From: Hyphomicrobiales bacterium
Lineage (GTDB): Bacteria; Pseudomonadota; Alphaproteobacteria; Rhizobiales; JACESI01
Length of the DNA: 64,000 nt
Direction of reading: 5' to 3'
Assembly (NCBI GenBank): GCA_039989895.1
Contig: JBDXGY010000002.1
Coordinates: 53,922 to 117,921, forward strand
In this document: piece after piece, positions 30,046 to 40,222 of the stretch
Numbering within the stretch: the stretch's first letter is position 1
Layout of the letters: each line of letters opens with the position of its first letter
The notes under the pieces: model-generated
What the model saw: only the letters and a program-made list of their open reading frames with translations
The model's database searches: none
What the model was told of the DNA's origin: nothing
Made by a program: the position numbers and the translations under genes

Positions 30046-30679
30046 ATGCGTGATTCCATTAGATGTTTTCGAACAATGACGTAACATTGGCGATGGTCGT
30101 TGTCACGATAGATTTTGGGAGAGCCAACATAGCCTTGAGCTGCGATGCTCGCAATCCAAATGTGGCTTAATTATAGGGTGAGAGATGTCATTCAATGAAA
30201 GAATCATGAGCAAGGCCAGGCTCTGAATTGCCCGATTTTTAGTCAAAAATTTCTTCAGTTGATTAAATCATGGCGCAAATACTCCACAACTACGGCAAAA
30301 CTGCAACTTAATTCAACATCGTTGCATTTATGTGACTCTCAGCGTCGGACAGATAAAATATCCTGATACTTTCTCGATAATTAGTGGTGGATCAAGATGC
30401 ACAAATGATTGATTTTAAACAATTATAGTAATTCTCGATAGGCCAATAGTATTAGTAGTTAAGGGACGCCTTATTTTGCGAAAATAGGGGTCAAAAGCGG
30501 CATAATAGCTTAAAAATCGCCATAATGTTTGATTTCGTGAGGGTATTTAATTCATTGCCTGATAAAAATTATTGACGTTTGCGTGCGATTGAAAATAATT
30601 AGTAGTGTGTGACGCAATTATGACAATGCGGGCAACCTGTTGTCAGAACGCCTAAATTAATAACTCCGGAGGAACTTTA
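30046..30679. other. Long AT-rich regulatory region upstream of the porin gene
   Basis: No gene is seen in these 634 bases, one of the largest such gaps in the core part of the window. The segment is AT-rich with many short TAATT and AAAAT runs. It must carry the YciI promoter to the left and the porin promoter to the right. No operator or small RNA could be identified with confidence. A GGAGGA Shine-Dalgarno (30668-30673) is placed 6 bases before the porin ATG. Confidence 0.5.
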
Positions 30680-32170
30680 ATGTATCCACAAAATAACACT
30701 CCCAAGAAGAAAATGGGCACCCTTGTAGGCTTGCTTGCCTCAACGGCTGTTGTTTTCTCACTTGGTGCAACTAACTCATATGCAGCTGATCTGGACCCAG
30801 TTCCAGTAGTTGACGAATGTGAAAACAAGCATAACCACCTTTTCTGCGGACGTTTGCAGATTGGTTTGCTTGCTGCGCAACACTTTAACGCTCTTCAAGC
30901 TGATAGTGGTGCGTTCTTCCAGATTGACGAAGAAACAGATGCAAGCTTCCAGCGTCTTCGTTTCAACCTTGAGCTAACATTCCACATTACTGATAATGTT
31001 TTCGGTTTTGTTGATATTGCTGAAGAGCCAAACGACTTCCAAGGTCTTGACCCATTCTCTCTTAACCAGGATTTCGGTCACATCGACTTGAACCTAACTG
31101 GTCTAGCAGGAATTACTGAAGGTCCTGAAGTTCACTTGAAAACTGGTAACATCGGTGTTGGTACATTTGATGGCAACCATGCGTTTTCTGATGGTGGTTC
31201 TGTACAAGGTAACGAACTTATTGGTAACGCACCAACAAGTTTTGGTACTGCTCAATCTGGTGCTCAAATCATCATTTCTGACAACCTAGACGGTTTCATT
31301 AAGTCATACAGCTTTGATGCTGCTATTACTGTTCCAACATTTGGTGGCGATTCCAACCCAGGTAAAGACTTCAACGGTCTCTTCGGTCTTGGCATCAACA
31401 CAAATAACGGCATTGGTTTGTCTACTCGCTTCTTCATCGGTCAAGGTGGTGATCAGCTGGGTAACGCAAACGAAGGTGGTAGTTCTAACGCTATCGCAGC
31501 AGGCGGCGTTGTGAATGATGATGGCGACCTTAACAACACAAATGAAACGCTTTACACGCTTGATGGTGTTCAGGGCGATGGCTTGTTTGCTGGTGACGGC
31601 GACAACTACTTCCTAGCTTCAAACAACCGTTTTGGCGCTAATGGCGATAATGGTGATGGCCGTTCTTCACGGATCTTCCACCAGAACTTGCTTCCAGGCT
31701 TTGACGGCTGGATCCTTCAGTTCAACGCATCATACCGCGCTGACTTCGGTCCTGGCACATTGCTTCGTGCTTGGGGTGGTTTCGCTCAGTCTGACTTCAG
31801 TTTCGTTGACGCAGCTGGTCAGCAAACAGTTGGTGAAAACGGTACAGCAATCGGTGTTGTTGAGCAGGAAAGTAGCATTAGCTTCTTTGGTGTTGGCATT
31901 CAGCAGTTCTTGGTTAAAGACAAGTTCTACGTAGCTGGTCGTTACACACAAGTTATCAACACAAGTGATGACACCAACTTTGCTGTAGCTGGTAATCAGG
32001 ACGCAGGTTCTGAAGATTCACTAGAGCGTTTCCAAATTGGTGCAGGTTACTTCATTGATGAGCGTACGCTTTTCAAAGTTGAATATGTAAACCAAGACGA
32101 AGATGCAAACTCTGCTGGTCAGACCGGTGGTTTTGACGGTATCGTTTCTGAGCTTTCAGTACGCTTCTAG
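30680..32170 (+). CDS. Outer-membrane porin-like beta-barrel protein
   Basis: This 496-residue protein has a signal peptide (MGTLVGLLASTAVVFSLGAT, cleavage near SYAA, residue 35) and a mature part of alternating amphipathic strands rich in Gly, Asn, Asp and aromatic residues. It ends in the classic C-terminal Phe (SELSVRF) that targets the BAM complex. Two Cys near the mature N-terminus flank a short loop (VDECENKHNHLFCGRL), a feature seen in alphaproteobacterial porins. The strong GGAGGA site and the terminator after it point to high expression. It is not clearly one of the usual Omp2 or RopA porins. Confidence 0.85.
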   Translation: MYPQNNTPKKKMGTLVGLLASTAVVFSLGATNSYAADLDPVPVVDECENKHNHLFCGRLQIGLLAAQHFNALQADSGAFFQIDEETDASFQRLRFNLELTFHITDNVFGFVDIAEEPNDFQGLDPFSLNQDFGHIDLNLTGLAGITEGPEVHLKTGNIGVGTFDGNHAFSDGGSVQGNELIGNAPTSFGTAQSGAQIIISDNLDGFIKSYSFDAAITVPTFGGDSNPGKDFNGLFGLGINTNNGIGLSTRFFIGQGGDQLGNANEGGSSNAIAAGGVVNDDGDLNNTNETLYTLDGVQGDGLFAGDGDNYFLASNNRFGANGDNGDGRSSRIFHQNLLPGFDGWILQFNASYRADFGPGTLLRAWGGFAQSDFSFVDAAGQQTVGENGTAIGVVEQESSISFFGVGIQQFLVKDKFYVAGRYTQVINTSDDTNFAVAGNQDAGSEDSLERFQIGAGYFIDERTLFKVEYVNQDEDANSAGQTGGFDGIVSELSVRF

Positions 32171-32203
32171 TCTTTCGGTTCTTATAAAACCGTGTATAAT
32201 TGA

Positions 32204-32240
32204 GGGTGAGGCGGGTAACCGCCTCACCCTTACTTTTTTA
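32204..32240 (+). terminator. Strong rho-independent terminator after the porin gene
   Basis: A perfect 11-bp GC-rich stem (GGGTGAGGCGG / CCGCCTCACCC) with a GTAA loop is followed by TTACTTTTTTA, 33 bases after the porin stop. Confidence 0.95.
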
Positions 32241-32273
32241 TTGAGCAACAAAATTGGATGGATTAACGCAGTG

Positions 32274-33215
32274 ATGTCTAACCGAACCGAAAAGCACCCA
32301 ACACTTATCAAGCCTTCACTATTGTCAGCAATTGTGATGGTCTTCATGGTTTTTATTATGACGAGCGTCTCTACTGACATTGCCGAGGCGAAAGATATTT
32401 GGCGCACGAAAAATGGAGCGGTTATCCTTATTAAGACGGATAAGGGCGCCGTGAATCAGCACCCTAAAGTCTTTGGTCCACGTGATATATATTTTGCTTT
32501 GCGCGCAATAAAAGTCCGCAAAAAAAGCGGCGTATTGAGTGGTTTGACCCTAGGTGTTTTGGAAAAAGCTCGCAGAGTTGGCAACAATAATAGGACGGCT
32601 TCTTTGTTTACTGATAGCGAAGCAAGAACTTTAACGACACATATTTTAGAAGGCTTCAGACAAGCAAATAGCAACCAGGACGTCTCTTTTTCTTTAAGAC
32701 AGTCACGCGGTAATATTGGTGGCGCCCTTTTGTCATCAGCTGACGTTGTTACATCAGGCCGAGTGTTTTTTGCTGGAAACAGGCTTAATATTATTTTTGG
32801 TACAGCTTTGAATGATGCAGCTCTCAAAACTGGCGCGCTTGATAGGGACGCGCGGCGATTTGGCTTGATAGGCGGTAAGATCTTTGAGCAAGCAACTCCA
32901 GGTTCGCGACGTACAGAATCCAGACTCGGTGTTGATATTGCAACGGGCAATGGCATTGCGCTTTCTACTTTTAACGGCAAGAAGCGTGAAGACTGGGTTC
33001 AAGTGGTATCTCTTTCAGAAATTGCTAGGTCAGTGAGCTCACAAGCGCAACAGCAACGTAGTGGTGGCGGGCAAGTTCAACAAGCCGCGCCAGCCCGTTC
33101 GCAATTATCGGTCGAACAACGCTTGGCGAAATTAAAAAAATTGCGGGATCAAGGCCTCATTTCGAACGATATTTATAAAGAGCAAACCTTGAAGGTTCTG
33201 GACTCGTCGCTATAG
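32274..33215 (+). CDS. Secreted protein with C-terminal SHOCT-like motif
   Basis: The start at ATG 32274 follows the porin terminator; a longer frame would overlap the porin gene. A GTG three bases upstream is also possible. The 313-residue protein has a hydrophobic signal helix (about 18-36, ending STDIAEAK). A middle domain is of unknown type, and a Gln/Arg/Gly-rich linker (about 250-275) leads to a C-terminal SHOCT-like helix pair (VEQRLAKLKKLRDQGLISNDIYKEQ). The middle domain has strands such as VSFSLRQSRG that resemble envelope proteins. The function is unknown. Confidence 0.75.
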   Translation: MSNRTEKHPTLIKPSLLSAIVMVFMVFIMTSVSTDIAEAKDIWRTKNGAVILIKTDKGAVNQHPKVFGPRDIYFALRAIKVRKKSGVLSGLTLGVLEKARRVGNNNRTASLFTDSEARTLTTHILEGFRQANSNQDVSFSLRQSRGNIGGALLSSADVVTSGRVFFAGNRLNIIFGTALNDAALKTGALDRDARRFGLIGGKIFEQATPGSRRTESRLGVDIATGNGIALSTFNGKKREDWVQVVSLSEIARSVSSQAQQQRSGGGQVQQAAPARSQLSVEQRLAKLKKLRDQGLISNDIYKEQTLKVLDSSL

Positions 33216-33363
33216 AATTTAAGTGGTCTTAATATTACGGTTTGCTTCATTGGCGCCTTTTTGAATGTTAATGAAACAGGCAGATTTTAAACTATCTCCC
33301 GTAAGGGCATACCATTTATGGGGGATAGATAAGCGTGATAATGATTTCTGAGTATGTCGATTT

Positions 33364-33383
33364 ACGTCTTACGTATAAGACGT
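33364..33383. promoter_or_regulatory. Perfect 8-bp dyad upstream of the Entner-Doudoroff operon
   Basis: ACGTCTTA and TAAGACGT face each other across a CGTA centre, 86 bases before the zwf start. No T-run follows, so it is more likely an operator than a terminator. Candidate regulators are a HexR/RpiR-type or LacI-type (CceR-like) sugar regulator, none of which is encoded in the window. Confidence 0.5.
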
Positions 33384-33469
33384 GATCTCATTTTTCCATA
33401 AATGTAATGACTGACGGCACATTAAAGTCAGAGTTTTTGTGACCTCATTTATTAGAAAGAAATAAGTAT

Positions 33470-34915
33470 ATGGTCTCGAAAGTAATACCTGTGAATTCGT
33501 TTGATCTGATTATATTTGGAGCAACGGGTGATCTTGCTAAACGCAAAATATTTCCAAGCCTCTTTCGTCGTTTTGTTGCGGGACAAATGACAAATGAATC
33601 TCGTGTTATTGGTGCAGCACGCAGCGAGATGAATGCGAAAGTATTTCGCAAATATATGAAAGACGCCTTGGTAGAATTTTGTGCCGATTGTTGCAAAGAC
33701 AAAGATGTTGTTGATGCGTTTTTGGACCTTCTGTCATACGTAAAAGTTGATGCTGTTTCTGGTGATGGCATGAGCGCCCTTAAAAAAACGCTGCGTGATG
33801 ATGTGATCAGAGTGTTTTATTTGTCGGTAGCGCCCTCACTCTACAAACCAATAGCCAAACAACTTCATGATAGCGGTATTTCTACACCTGATTCGAGGAT
33901 TGTCGCAGAAAAGCCATTTGGTAACAGCTTGCCAACGGCGCGGGAACTTAATCAAGAGCTTCGCAACTATTTTGAAGAAAAACAAATATACCGGATTGAT
34001 CACTATCTCGGGAAAGAGACTGTGCAAAATCTGATGGCGCTGCGATTTGCAAATGCCTTGTTTGAACGCTCTTGGAATTCAACAAACATCGATCACGTAC
34101 AAATTACAGTTGCTGAGGATCTTGGTGTTGAAGGTCGCGGTGGTTATTATGATCAATCTGGCGCAATGCGAGATATGGTTCAAAATCACCTGATGCAGTT
34201 ATTGTGTTTGATCGCGATGGAGCCGCCTTCGAAATTTGAATCAGATGCGGTGCGGGATGAAAAACTAAAAATCATTAGGGCACTTGACCCGGTGCAACCA
34301 GAGAACGTTGTTCGTGGGCAATACCGTGATTCAGATACAGGCATAGGCTACTTGGAGCACTCGGAAAATCCTGAAAGTCGCACTGAGTGTTTTATTGCCA
34401 TCAAGGCGCATATTTCCAATTGGCGCTGGGCGGGCACACCGTTTTATCTGCGAACAGGTAAAAAAATGAGGAATCGCAAATCCGAAATAGCGGTCGTCTT
34501 TCGTAATCCCCCTCATTCAATCTTTGATCAAAAGAAAGACCTGCAAGGCAATGATTTGATCATTCGTTTGCAGCCGGATGAAGGCATTACTTTAAAGATG
34601 ACGATCAAAGAGCCTGGGCCTGGTGGAATGCGCCTTGCTGAGGTGCCTATGGATATGACCTTTGCTGAAACTTTGGGTCAGGTAGATCAGGCGCCAGATG
34701 CTTATGAACGCCTGATTATGGATGTCGTGCGCGGGGACCAAACGCTCTTTATGAGGGATGATGAGGTTGAGGCGGCATGGGAATGGATCGACCCAATTAT
34801 GAAGCAGTGGGAAGAGGCACAAGATAAACCTCTTGCTTATGATAGTGGTGGTTCGGGACCAGAAGAAGCAATGATTATGATGCATCAGGACGGACGACGT
34901 TGGCGTAGTGTGTGA
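33470..34915 (+). CDS. zwf: Glucose-6-phosphate 1-dehydrogenase
   Basis: This enzyme oxidises glucose 6-phosphate to 6-phosphogluconolactone with NADP, the first step of the Entner-Doudoroff and pentose phosphate routes. The 481-residue protein has the coenzyme motif IFGATGDLAKRKIFPSL (about 14-30), the active-site RIDHYLGKETVQNL (about 173-186), and the WAGTPFYLRTGKKM block. It opens the operon zwf-pgl-edd-eda. Its stop overlaps the pgl start (GTGA). Confidence 0.97.
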   Translation: MVSKVIPVNSFDLIIFGATGDLAKRKIFPSLFRRFVAGQMTNESRVIGAARSEMNAKVFRKYMKDALVEFCADCCKDKDVVDAFLDLLSYVKVDAVSGDGMSALKKTLRDDVIRVFYLSVAPSLYKPIAKQLHDSGISTPDSRIVAEKPFGNSLPTARELNQELRNYFEEKQIYRIDHYLGKETVQNLMALRFANALFERSWNSTNIDHVQITVAEDLGVEGRGGYYDQSGAMRDMVQNHLMQLLCLIAMEPPSKFESDAVRDEKLKIIRALDPVQPENVVRGQYRDSDTGIGYLEHSENPESRTECFIAIKAHISNWRWAGTPFYLRTGKKMRNRKSEIAVVFRNPPHSIFDQKKDLQGNDLIIRLQPDEGITLKMTIKEPGPGGMRLAEVPMDMTFAETLGQVDQAPDAYERLIMDVVRGDQTLFMRDDEVEAAWEWIDPIMKQWEEAQDKPLAYDSGGSGPEEAMIMMHQDGRRWRSV

Positions 34916-35616
34916 TTATGTTGAATAATATTTCTAAGTATGCTTCCCCAATTCAACAAGCAGAAGCGCTGGCCATAAGTGTTGCATCTCAACTGATAGA
35001 GACAATCGAGTCAAAAGATAGCGCAATTCTTGCGGTTGCTGGTGGGCAAACGCCTGCCATGTTTTTCGAGCATCTATCGCGCTGCCAGCTGGACTGGACT
35101 AAAGTGGTTATCACAACGACAGATGAACGCTTTGTGCCAAAAGACTCCCCGCGTTCTAATGCGCGTTTGGTGGCAGAAAATCTTTTGATTAATGAAGCGG
35201 CTGAGGCCACCTTTCTCGCGCTTTGCGATGGCGAGGCAACACCAGATCTTTGTGCCAAAGATGCTTCATCGAAGATAGGTAAGTTATTGCCTGTGGATGT
35301 TTGCGTGCTTGGTATGGGTGCGGATATGCATATTGCCAGTTTATTTCCTGATACCCCAGGTCTAGAAGAGGCAATATCTGCAGATTGTCCTCATCTGGTT
35401 TTACCGATGACGCCACCAACTGCAGACGAAGTACGCCTGACATTGACATTACCCGTTTTAATGAATGCGAAAAATCTTCATATTTTGATCGTTGGGTCAG
35501 ATAAACTTGATGCCTTGAACCAGTCTGAAACAATACAATCTATTATCAAAGCACCAGTGAAATCGGTTCTAATGCATAAAATGCTTCAGATACATTACGC
35601 AGAAAAGGTAGTTTAA
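34912..35616 (+). CDS. pgl: 6-phosphogluconolactonase
   Basis: This enzyme hydrolyses 6-phosphogluconolactone. The 234-residue protein has AVAGGQTPAMFFEHLS, TTDERFVP and the GMGADMHIASLFPDTPGL block; in most family members the equivalent reads GxGxDGHTASLFP, so the His is kept while DG and T are replaced. Translation probably begins at GTG 34912, overlapping the zwf stop, although an ATG at 34918 is possible. Its stop (35614-35616) overlaps the edd ATG. Confidence 0.93.
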   Translation: MIMLNNISKYASPIQQAEALAISVASQLIETIESKDSAILAVAGGQTPAMFFEHLSRCQLDWTKVVITTTDERFVPKDSPRSNARLVAENLLINEAAEATFLALCDGEATPDLCAKDASSKIGKLLPVDVCVLGMGADMHIASLFPDTPGLEEAISADCPHLVLPMTPPTADEVRLTLTLPVLMNAKNLHILIVGSDKLDALNQSETIQSIIKAPVKSVLMHKMLQIHYAEKVV

Positions 35617-37436
35617 TGATGGCTATTGATGATCGTATTGCACGAGTGACTGACCGGATTATTGAGCGCAGCTCTAAAACGCGGTCCATCTATTTATCTG
35701 ATATGGCGACAGCAAAGCCAGATGGGCCTGCGCGTTCCCATCACACATGCAGTAATCAGGCTCATGCTTTTGCTGGGGCTGGCGAAGACCAAGAGAGCCT
35801 TTTAAAGCGCGATGCTGGTAATCTAGGAATTGTGACGGCTTACAATGACATGCTGTCGGCCCACCAGCCCTTTGAACGCTACCCAGAACTTCTTCGTGAG
35901 GCTGCCCGCGAAATTGGCGGCACGGCTCAAGTTGCCGGCGGTGTGCCTGCGATGTGTGATGGCGTCACGCAAGGAACAGCGGGCATGGAGCTCAGTCTAT
36001 TTTCTCGCGATGTGATAGCGCTGGCTGCTAATGTGGCCATGAGCCACAATACATTTGATGCCGCTGTTTATTTAGGCGTATGTGACAAGATCGTTCCAGG
36101 CCTGGTTATTGCGGCGCAGAGTTTTGGCCATGTTCCCACTGTTTTTCTGCCAGCCGGTCCCATGACCTCTGGCTTGCCCAATGATGAAAAAGCAAAAGTC
36201 CGCCAGCAATTTGCGGCAGGTGAAGTTGGGCGAGATGAACTTATGGCTGCAGAAATTGCATCCTATCATGGTCCAGGTACATGCACTTTTTATGGCACTG
36301 CAAATACCAATCAAATGCTGATGGAATTTATGGGTATGCATTTGCCGGGTTCTAGCTTTGTAAATCCCAATACGCCTTTGCGCGATGCTTTGACAAAAGC
36401 GGGTGCGCAGCGTGCGCTACAATTAAGCGCTTTGGGTAACCACTACACACCTGTGTGCACCATTTTAGATGAGCGCGCCTATGTTAATGGGATTGTTGGT
36501 CTTAATGCAACCGGCGGGTCGACCAATCATTTGATCCATTTGATTGCTATGGCGCGCGCTGGTGGGATTATACTCGATTGGCAAGATTTCGAGGAAATCT
36601 CGGAAATAGTGCCACTTGTGACTCGTGTTTATCCAAATGGTCTTGCTGATGTGAACCATTTCCATGCAGCAGGCGGCCTTGCCGCAGTCATTGGTGATCT
36701 CTTGAAAAATCAACTCCTGCATCCTGATGTGAGTACGATCATGGGTGAGGGTATGGAGCATTATACAAAAGAGCCGAAACTTATTGATGGTGAAATTTCT
36801 TGGCAAGGGGATGAGGTACACGGCATCAACGATAAGATCATTAAAACCGTTGCGGACCCTTTCCAAAAAACAGGTGGTATAAAGCGGCTTAGTGGCAATC
36901 TCGGCACTGCCGTGATGAAAGTTTCTGCCGTGGCTGAAGAGCACCGTGTGGTAGAAGCGCCGGTTCAGGTGTTCAATGACCAAGAAGAAGTCAAGGAAGC
37001 TTTCAAAGCTGGAAAGCTCACTGAAGACGTTGTGGTTGTTGTTCGTTTCCAAGGGCCAAAAGCCAATGGTATGCCTGAGCTCCATTCTCTCACGCCAATT
37101 CTATCGGGTCTGCAAAGCAAGGGTATCAAAGTGGCATTGGTGACCGACGGGCGTATGTCGGGCGCATCAGGTAAGGTGCCGGCCGCTATTCACGTTTCGC
37201 CAGAAGCTCTCGATGGTGGCAATATTGCTAAACTTGAGGATGGCGATCGCGTGCGGGTTGATGCTGTAACAGGCGACCTCATAATTTTGACTGATGGTGT
37301 GGTCGACAGACAAGCTGCTGTGATTGATTTAAGTGCCAATGAAAAAGGCGGAGGTCGCGATTTATTCGCCCCTTTCCGGCGACATGTTACCTCGGCTGAT
37401 AGCGGCGCGAGTGTTTTTTGGAGTGATGAACATTGA
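35616..37436 (+). CDS. edd: 6-phosphogluconate dehydratase
   Basis: This Fe-S dehydratase of the IlvD/Edd family makes 2-keto-3-deoxy-6-phosphogluconate. The 606-residue length is typical. Motifs include [34 protein letters not shown] (cluster Cys), [17 protein letters not shown] (second Cys), and [20 protein letters not shown]. It is coupled to pgl by overlapping stop and start codons and to eda by a 4-base overlap. Confidence 0.97.
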   Translation: MMAIDDRIARVTDRIIERSSKTRSIYLSDMATAKPDGPARSHHTCSNQAHAFAGAGEDQESLLKRDAGNLGIVTAYNDMLSAHQPFERYPELLREAAREIGGTAQVAGGVPAMCDGVTQGTAGMELSLFSRDVIALAANVAMSHNTFDAAVYLGVCDKIVPGLVIAAQSFGHVPTVFLPAGPMTSGLPNDEKAKVRQQFAAGEVGRDELMAAEIASYHGPGTCTFYGTANTNQMLMEFMGMHLPGSSFVNPNTPLRDALTKAGAQRALQLSALGNHYTPVCTILDERAYVNGIVGLNATGGSTNHLIHLIAMARAGGIILDWQDFEEISEIVPLVTRVYPNGLADVNHFHAAGGLAAVIGDLLKNQLLHPDVSTIMGEGMEHYTKEPKLIDGEISWQGDEVHGINDKIIKTVADPFQKTGGIKRLSGNLGTAVMKVSAVAEEHRVVEAPVQVFNDQEEVKEAFKAGKLTEDVVVVVRFQGPKANGMPELHSLTPILSGLQSKGIKVALVTDGRMSGASGKVPAAIHVSPEALDGGNIAKLEDGDRVRVDAVTGDLIILTDGVVDRQAAVIDLSANEKGGGRDLFAPFRRHVTSADSGASVFWSDEH

Positions 37437-38071
37437 TTTTAGATATTAGTAAAGCGGCGCGGCAGATTTGCCTGAAAGCGCCAATTATACCGGTGCTTGT
37501 TGTTGAAAATGCTGCCGATGCCGTGCCACTTGCCAAAGCATTGATTGCTGGTGGTTTGCCGGTTCTTGAGGTTACTCTTCGTACAGATGCTGCTCTTGAC
37601 GTCATTCGTGAAATGGCGGCCTGCGAGGGTGCAATCGTTGGCGCAGGCACCTTGTTATCTCCTGAAGATTTTCATGCTGCCAAAGAAGCTGGCGCCCAAT
37701 TTGGCGTATCCCCTGGTATAACGGATACACTTATTGATGTGGCTAAGAGCGTAAAAATGCCCTTGCTTCCGGGCGCGTCGACTGCAAGTGAAGTGATGTC
37801 TTTGTTGGAAGCGGGTTTTGATATGCTGAAGTTTTTCCCAGCAGAAGCCAATGGTGGTGTGAGCGCATTGAAGTCTCTTGCCTCACCTTTGCCAAGTGCA
37901 AGTTTTTGTCCCACAGGTGGGGTGAATACAGCTAACGCCAAAGATTATTTGGCCCTTCCAAATGTGGTTTGTGCTGGTGGCAGCTGGATGGCGCCTAAAG
38001 CAATGATCGATAATGGTGATTGGGACGGAATTGAAAAATTGGCCCGCGAAGCGGTTGCGCTAGCAAGCTAA
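37433..38071 (+). CDS. eda: KDPG aldolase
   Basis: This aldolase cleaves 2-keto-3-deoxy-6-phosphogluconate to pyruvate and glyceraldehyde 3-phosphate. The 212-residue protein has IPVLVVENA, the catalytic Glu in LPVLEVTLRT, the phosphate and substrate loop GAGTLLSPEDF, the Schiff-base Lys in FDMLKFFPAE and CPTGGVN. Translation starts at TTG 37433, overlapping the edd TGA, so the operon is fully coupled from zwf to eda. Confidence 0.96.
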   Translation: MILDISKAARQICLKAPIIPVLVVENAADAVPLAKALIAGGLPVLEVTLRTDAALDVIREMAACEGAIVGAGTLLSPEDFHAAKEAGAQFGVSPGITDTLIDVAKSVKMPLLPGASTASEVMSLLEAGFDMLKFFPAEANGGVSALKSLASPLPSASFCPTGGVNTANAKDYLALPNVVCAGGSWMAPKAMIDNGDWDGIEKLAREAVALAS

Positions 38072-38156
38072 GCCTTCACTGTAAAACCAGATCAGTTTAT
38101 GTTCTGGTGTTGAGCATAAATGGTGCTTGTGATGCCTATGGTGGAGAAGAATTGAA

Positions 38157-38816
38157 ATGGCGAGCGAAGTCGATGCCCGTAGAGATATTATTGATGCATG
38201 TCTTGAGATGAATGCGAGTGGCCTGAATCAAGGCACATCAGGCAATATTTCAGTGCAATATGAAGACCGGATGTTGATCTCGCCGTCGGCTGTTCCCTAT
38301 AAAAAGCTTACGCCTGACATGATCGCGTCAATAGATTTGACGGGGGATTATACGGGCGATATGCCGACATCATGGGATGGTCCATGTAAGCCATCAACTG
38401 AGTGGCGCTTTCATTGGCTTTGCATGAAGCGTCGAGATGACATTACGGCTGTGGTGCATACGCATGCGACATATTGCACGGCTCTTTCGATGCTGCATAA
38501 GACGATACCTGCCTGTCACTATATGGTCGCAGCTTTTGGCGGCATGGATGTTCGCTGTGCTGACTATGCAACTTTTGGGACACCTGAACTTGCAGAAAAT
38601 GTGATGACAGCATTGGAAGGCAGAACGGCCTGTATAATGGCGAACCATGGCATGGTCGCAACAGGTAAGGGGCTGGAGCAGGCAATGTGGCGAGCAGTGG
38701 AACTTGAAACGCTCGCCCGTCAATATCAATTGGCATTACAACTAGGTGAGCCTGTTCTGCTAACAGAAGAACAAATCAACGATGCAATTCGTCTATTTGC
38801 GGGCTATGGTGTTTAG
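38157..38816 (+). CDS. Class II aldolase/adducin family protein
   Basis: This 219-residue zinc-dependent aldolase resembles L-fuculose-phosphate aldolase. It has SGLNQGTSGNISVQ (phosphate-binding), the zinc-ligand motif AVVHTHATYCTALS (about 97-110), and a third His in MANHGMVATGKGL. Neighbouring sugar genes suggest a role in cleaving a sugar or polyol phosphate; the substrate is not deducible. It lies 85 bases after eda and may belong to the same transcript. Confidence 0.9.
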   Translation: MASEVDARRDIIDACLEMNASGLNQGTSGNISVQYEDRMLISPSAVPYKKLTPDMIASIDLTGDYTGDMPTSWDGPCKPSTEWRFHWLCMKRRDDITAVVHTHATYCTALSMLHKTIPACHYMVAAFGGMDVRCADYATFGTPELAENVMTALEGRTACIMANHGMVATGKGLEQAMWRAVELETLARQYQLALQLGEPVLLTEEQINDAIRLFAGYGV

Positions 38817-38850
38817 CTAGATAATCACTTTAGTTATTTTGGTGCATCAA

Positions 38851-39771
38851 TCATAAATCTTTTTGCCAAGGAGGATTTGCGCCTGCTTGTCCCACTGTAT
38901 GGGCAGCGCACCGACAAGCGAAAGAAAGTGCTGTTGAAATATCCTGGTCATCAAGATTTTTCAAGCTACTGCGGTTGAGCTTTCCAGCTGTATCTAAACT
39001 ATGAAGAAGTCCTGCATTGAATGTGTCACCCGCACCAACAGTGTCGACCACTTTGACCGATACTCCATCGACCTTGATTGTCTGCGTTGCCGTTACGGCC
39101 TCGGCTCCATCGCCGCCAAGGGTTCGCAGCACAAGAGAAGCACCTTGTTCAATCCAGTCTTTTGCTATTTCCTCGAAGTTTGACCCTGGCTCCATCAATT
39201 CAAGATCTTCATCAGATACTTTGATGATGTCGCTGCGGGCGATGATTGTTTGCAATCTTTCGCGATAGGCTTTCTCATCGGAGATGAAAGTAGGTCTGAT
39301 GTTTGGGTCCACCATCACTGGAATGTCATCATTGAGGGTGCCTAGATATTCCTTACAGGCCACACCGAATGGTTCGATTGCGAGACTAATTCCACCCATG
39401 AAGAGTGCTTTGGCGCTCTTGGGAAAGACTCCCAGATCAGATAGCGCCAGCATGCGCATGGCAGAATTCTCGTCGAAGAAAGAATATTGAGCTGATCCAT
39501 TGATTAGTTTTACAAATGCCAAAGTTGTTGGGCGGTCTGAGGTGACGATTAAATCGGTCTCGACACCGGATTGAAGCAAAGATGCGCGGATTTGTTGTCC
39601 AAATAGATCATTCGATAATCCTGTCAGAAGGGCCGCTTTGCTGCCAAGCCGACTTAAAGCAATGGATGTATTGAAAACGGCGCCGCCAGAAATGGGAAGA
39701 TAGCTTTCGTCACCACTTGGCAGTGTTCTAGGGATCATATCCACGAGTGCTTCCCCAATACAAACGATCAT
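38851..39771 (-). CDS. PfkB-family carbohydrate kinase, fructokinase-like
   Basis: I use the ATG at 39771 (protein begins MIVCIGEALVDMIP), since PfkB kinases start at this strand; nine more upstream codons are optional. About 306 residues are encoded. The PfkB signatures are GGAVFNTSIALSRLG (about 34-48) and the catalytic VVDTVGAGDTFNAGLL (about 239-254). A fructokinase beside mannitol dehydrogenase and xylulokinase is typical of polyol catabolic clusters, where fructose from mannitol is phosphorylated. It is divergent from the dehydrogenase gene. Confidence 0.88.
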   Translation of the reverse strand: MIVCIGEALVDMIPRTLPSGDESYLPISGGAVFNTSIALSRLGSKAALLTGLSNDLFGQQIRASLLQSGVETDLIVTSDRPTTLAFVKLINGSAQYSFFDENSAMRMLALSDLGVFPKSAKALFMGGISLAIEPFGVACKEYLGTLNDDIPVMVDPNIRPTFISDEKAYRERLQTIIARSDIIKVSDEDLELMEPGSNFEEIAKDWIEQGASLVLRTLGGDGAEAVTATQTIKVDGVSVKVVDTVGAGDTFNAGLLHSLDTAGKLNRSSLKNLDDQDISTALSFACRCAAHTVGQAGANPPWQKDL

Positions 39772-40222
39772 TTTATTTTCCTTTTCACGGCGTGACACAT
39801 TTTAAGCCAGTTTATGACGGCTTAAACATAGGGTTCGATTTTGATTTATTTTAATATAATTAATTACAAGATATCCACAGGAGGCGATAGGGTTTTTGAT
39901 CTACATGGTCTGGTTGTTCCTACGTATTGTGGGTGGGCTAATGCACACCATGTATTTTCGGTCTTAATGAGCAAAGAAAAATCTTGAAGCAAGACCTTTT
40001 GATCGATACAAAGCCAAATAAAGGTGCATTGATTTTATCAATTCAAATTCAAATTATCCATAAAATAGAAGGTAGAAATTTTAGTATTGCAACTGTTTGT
40101 TTTTTGTTACAAATGCAAGCAATATTAAAATTATCGAGCCCACTGTTTTACTTGTGACTTAGCTGGCGGCGCAAACGTAGTGCACGTAGTTTTCTCAAGA
40201 TGACAGCCGGAAAGCATATAAT
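39772..40222. other. Divergent promoter region of the polyol genes
   Basis: These 451 bases separate the kinase (minus) and mannitol dehydrogenase (plus) starts and hold no gene that I can support. Tandem ATTCAA repeats occur near 40040-40055 (TCAATTCAAATTCAAATT). The region should carry both promoters and probably an operator, but no confident dyad was found. Confidence 0.45.

Noticed and set aside
32103..32273. Long N-terminal extension of the SHOCT protein gene
   Set aside because: It runs through the porin gene end and the strong terminator.
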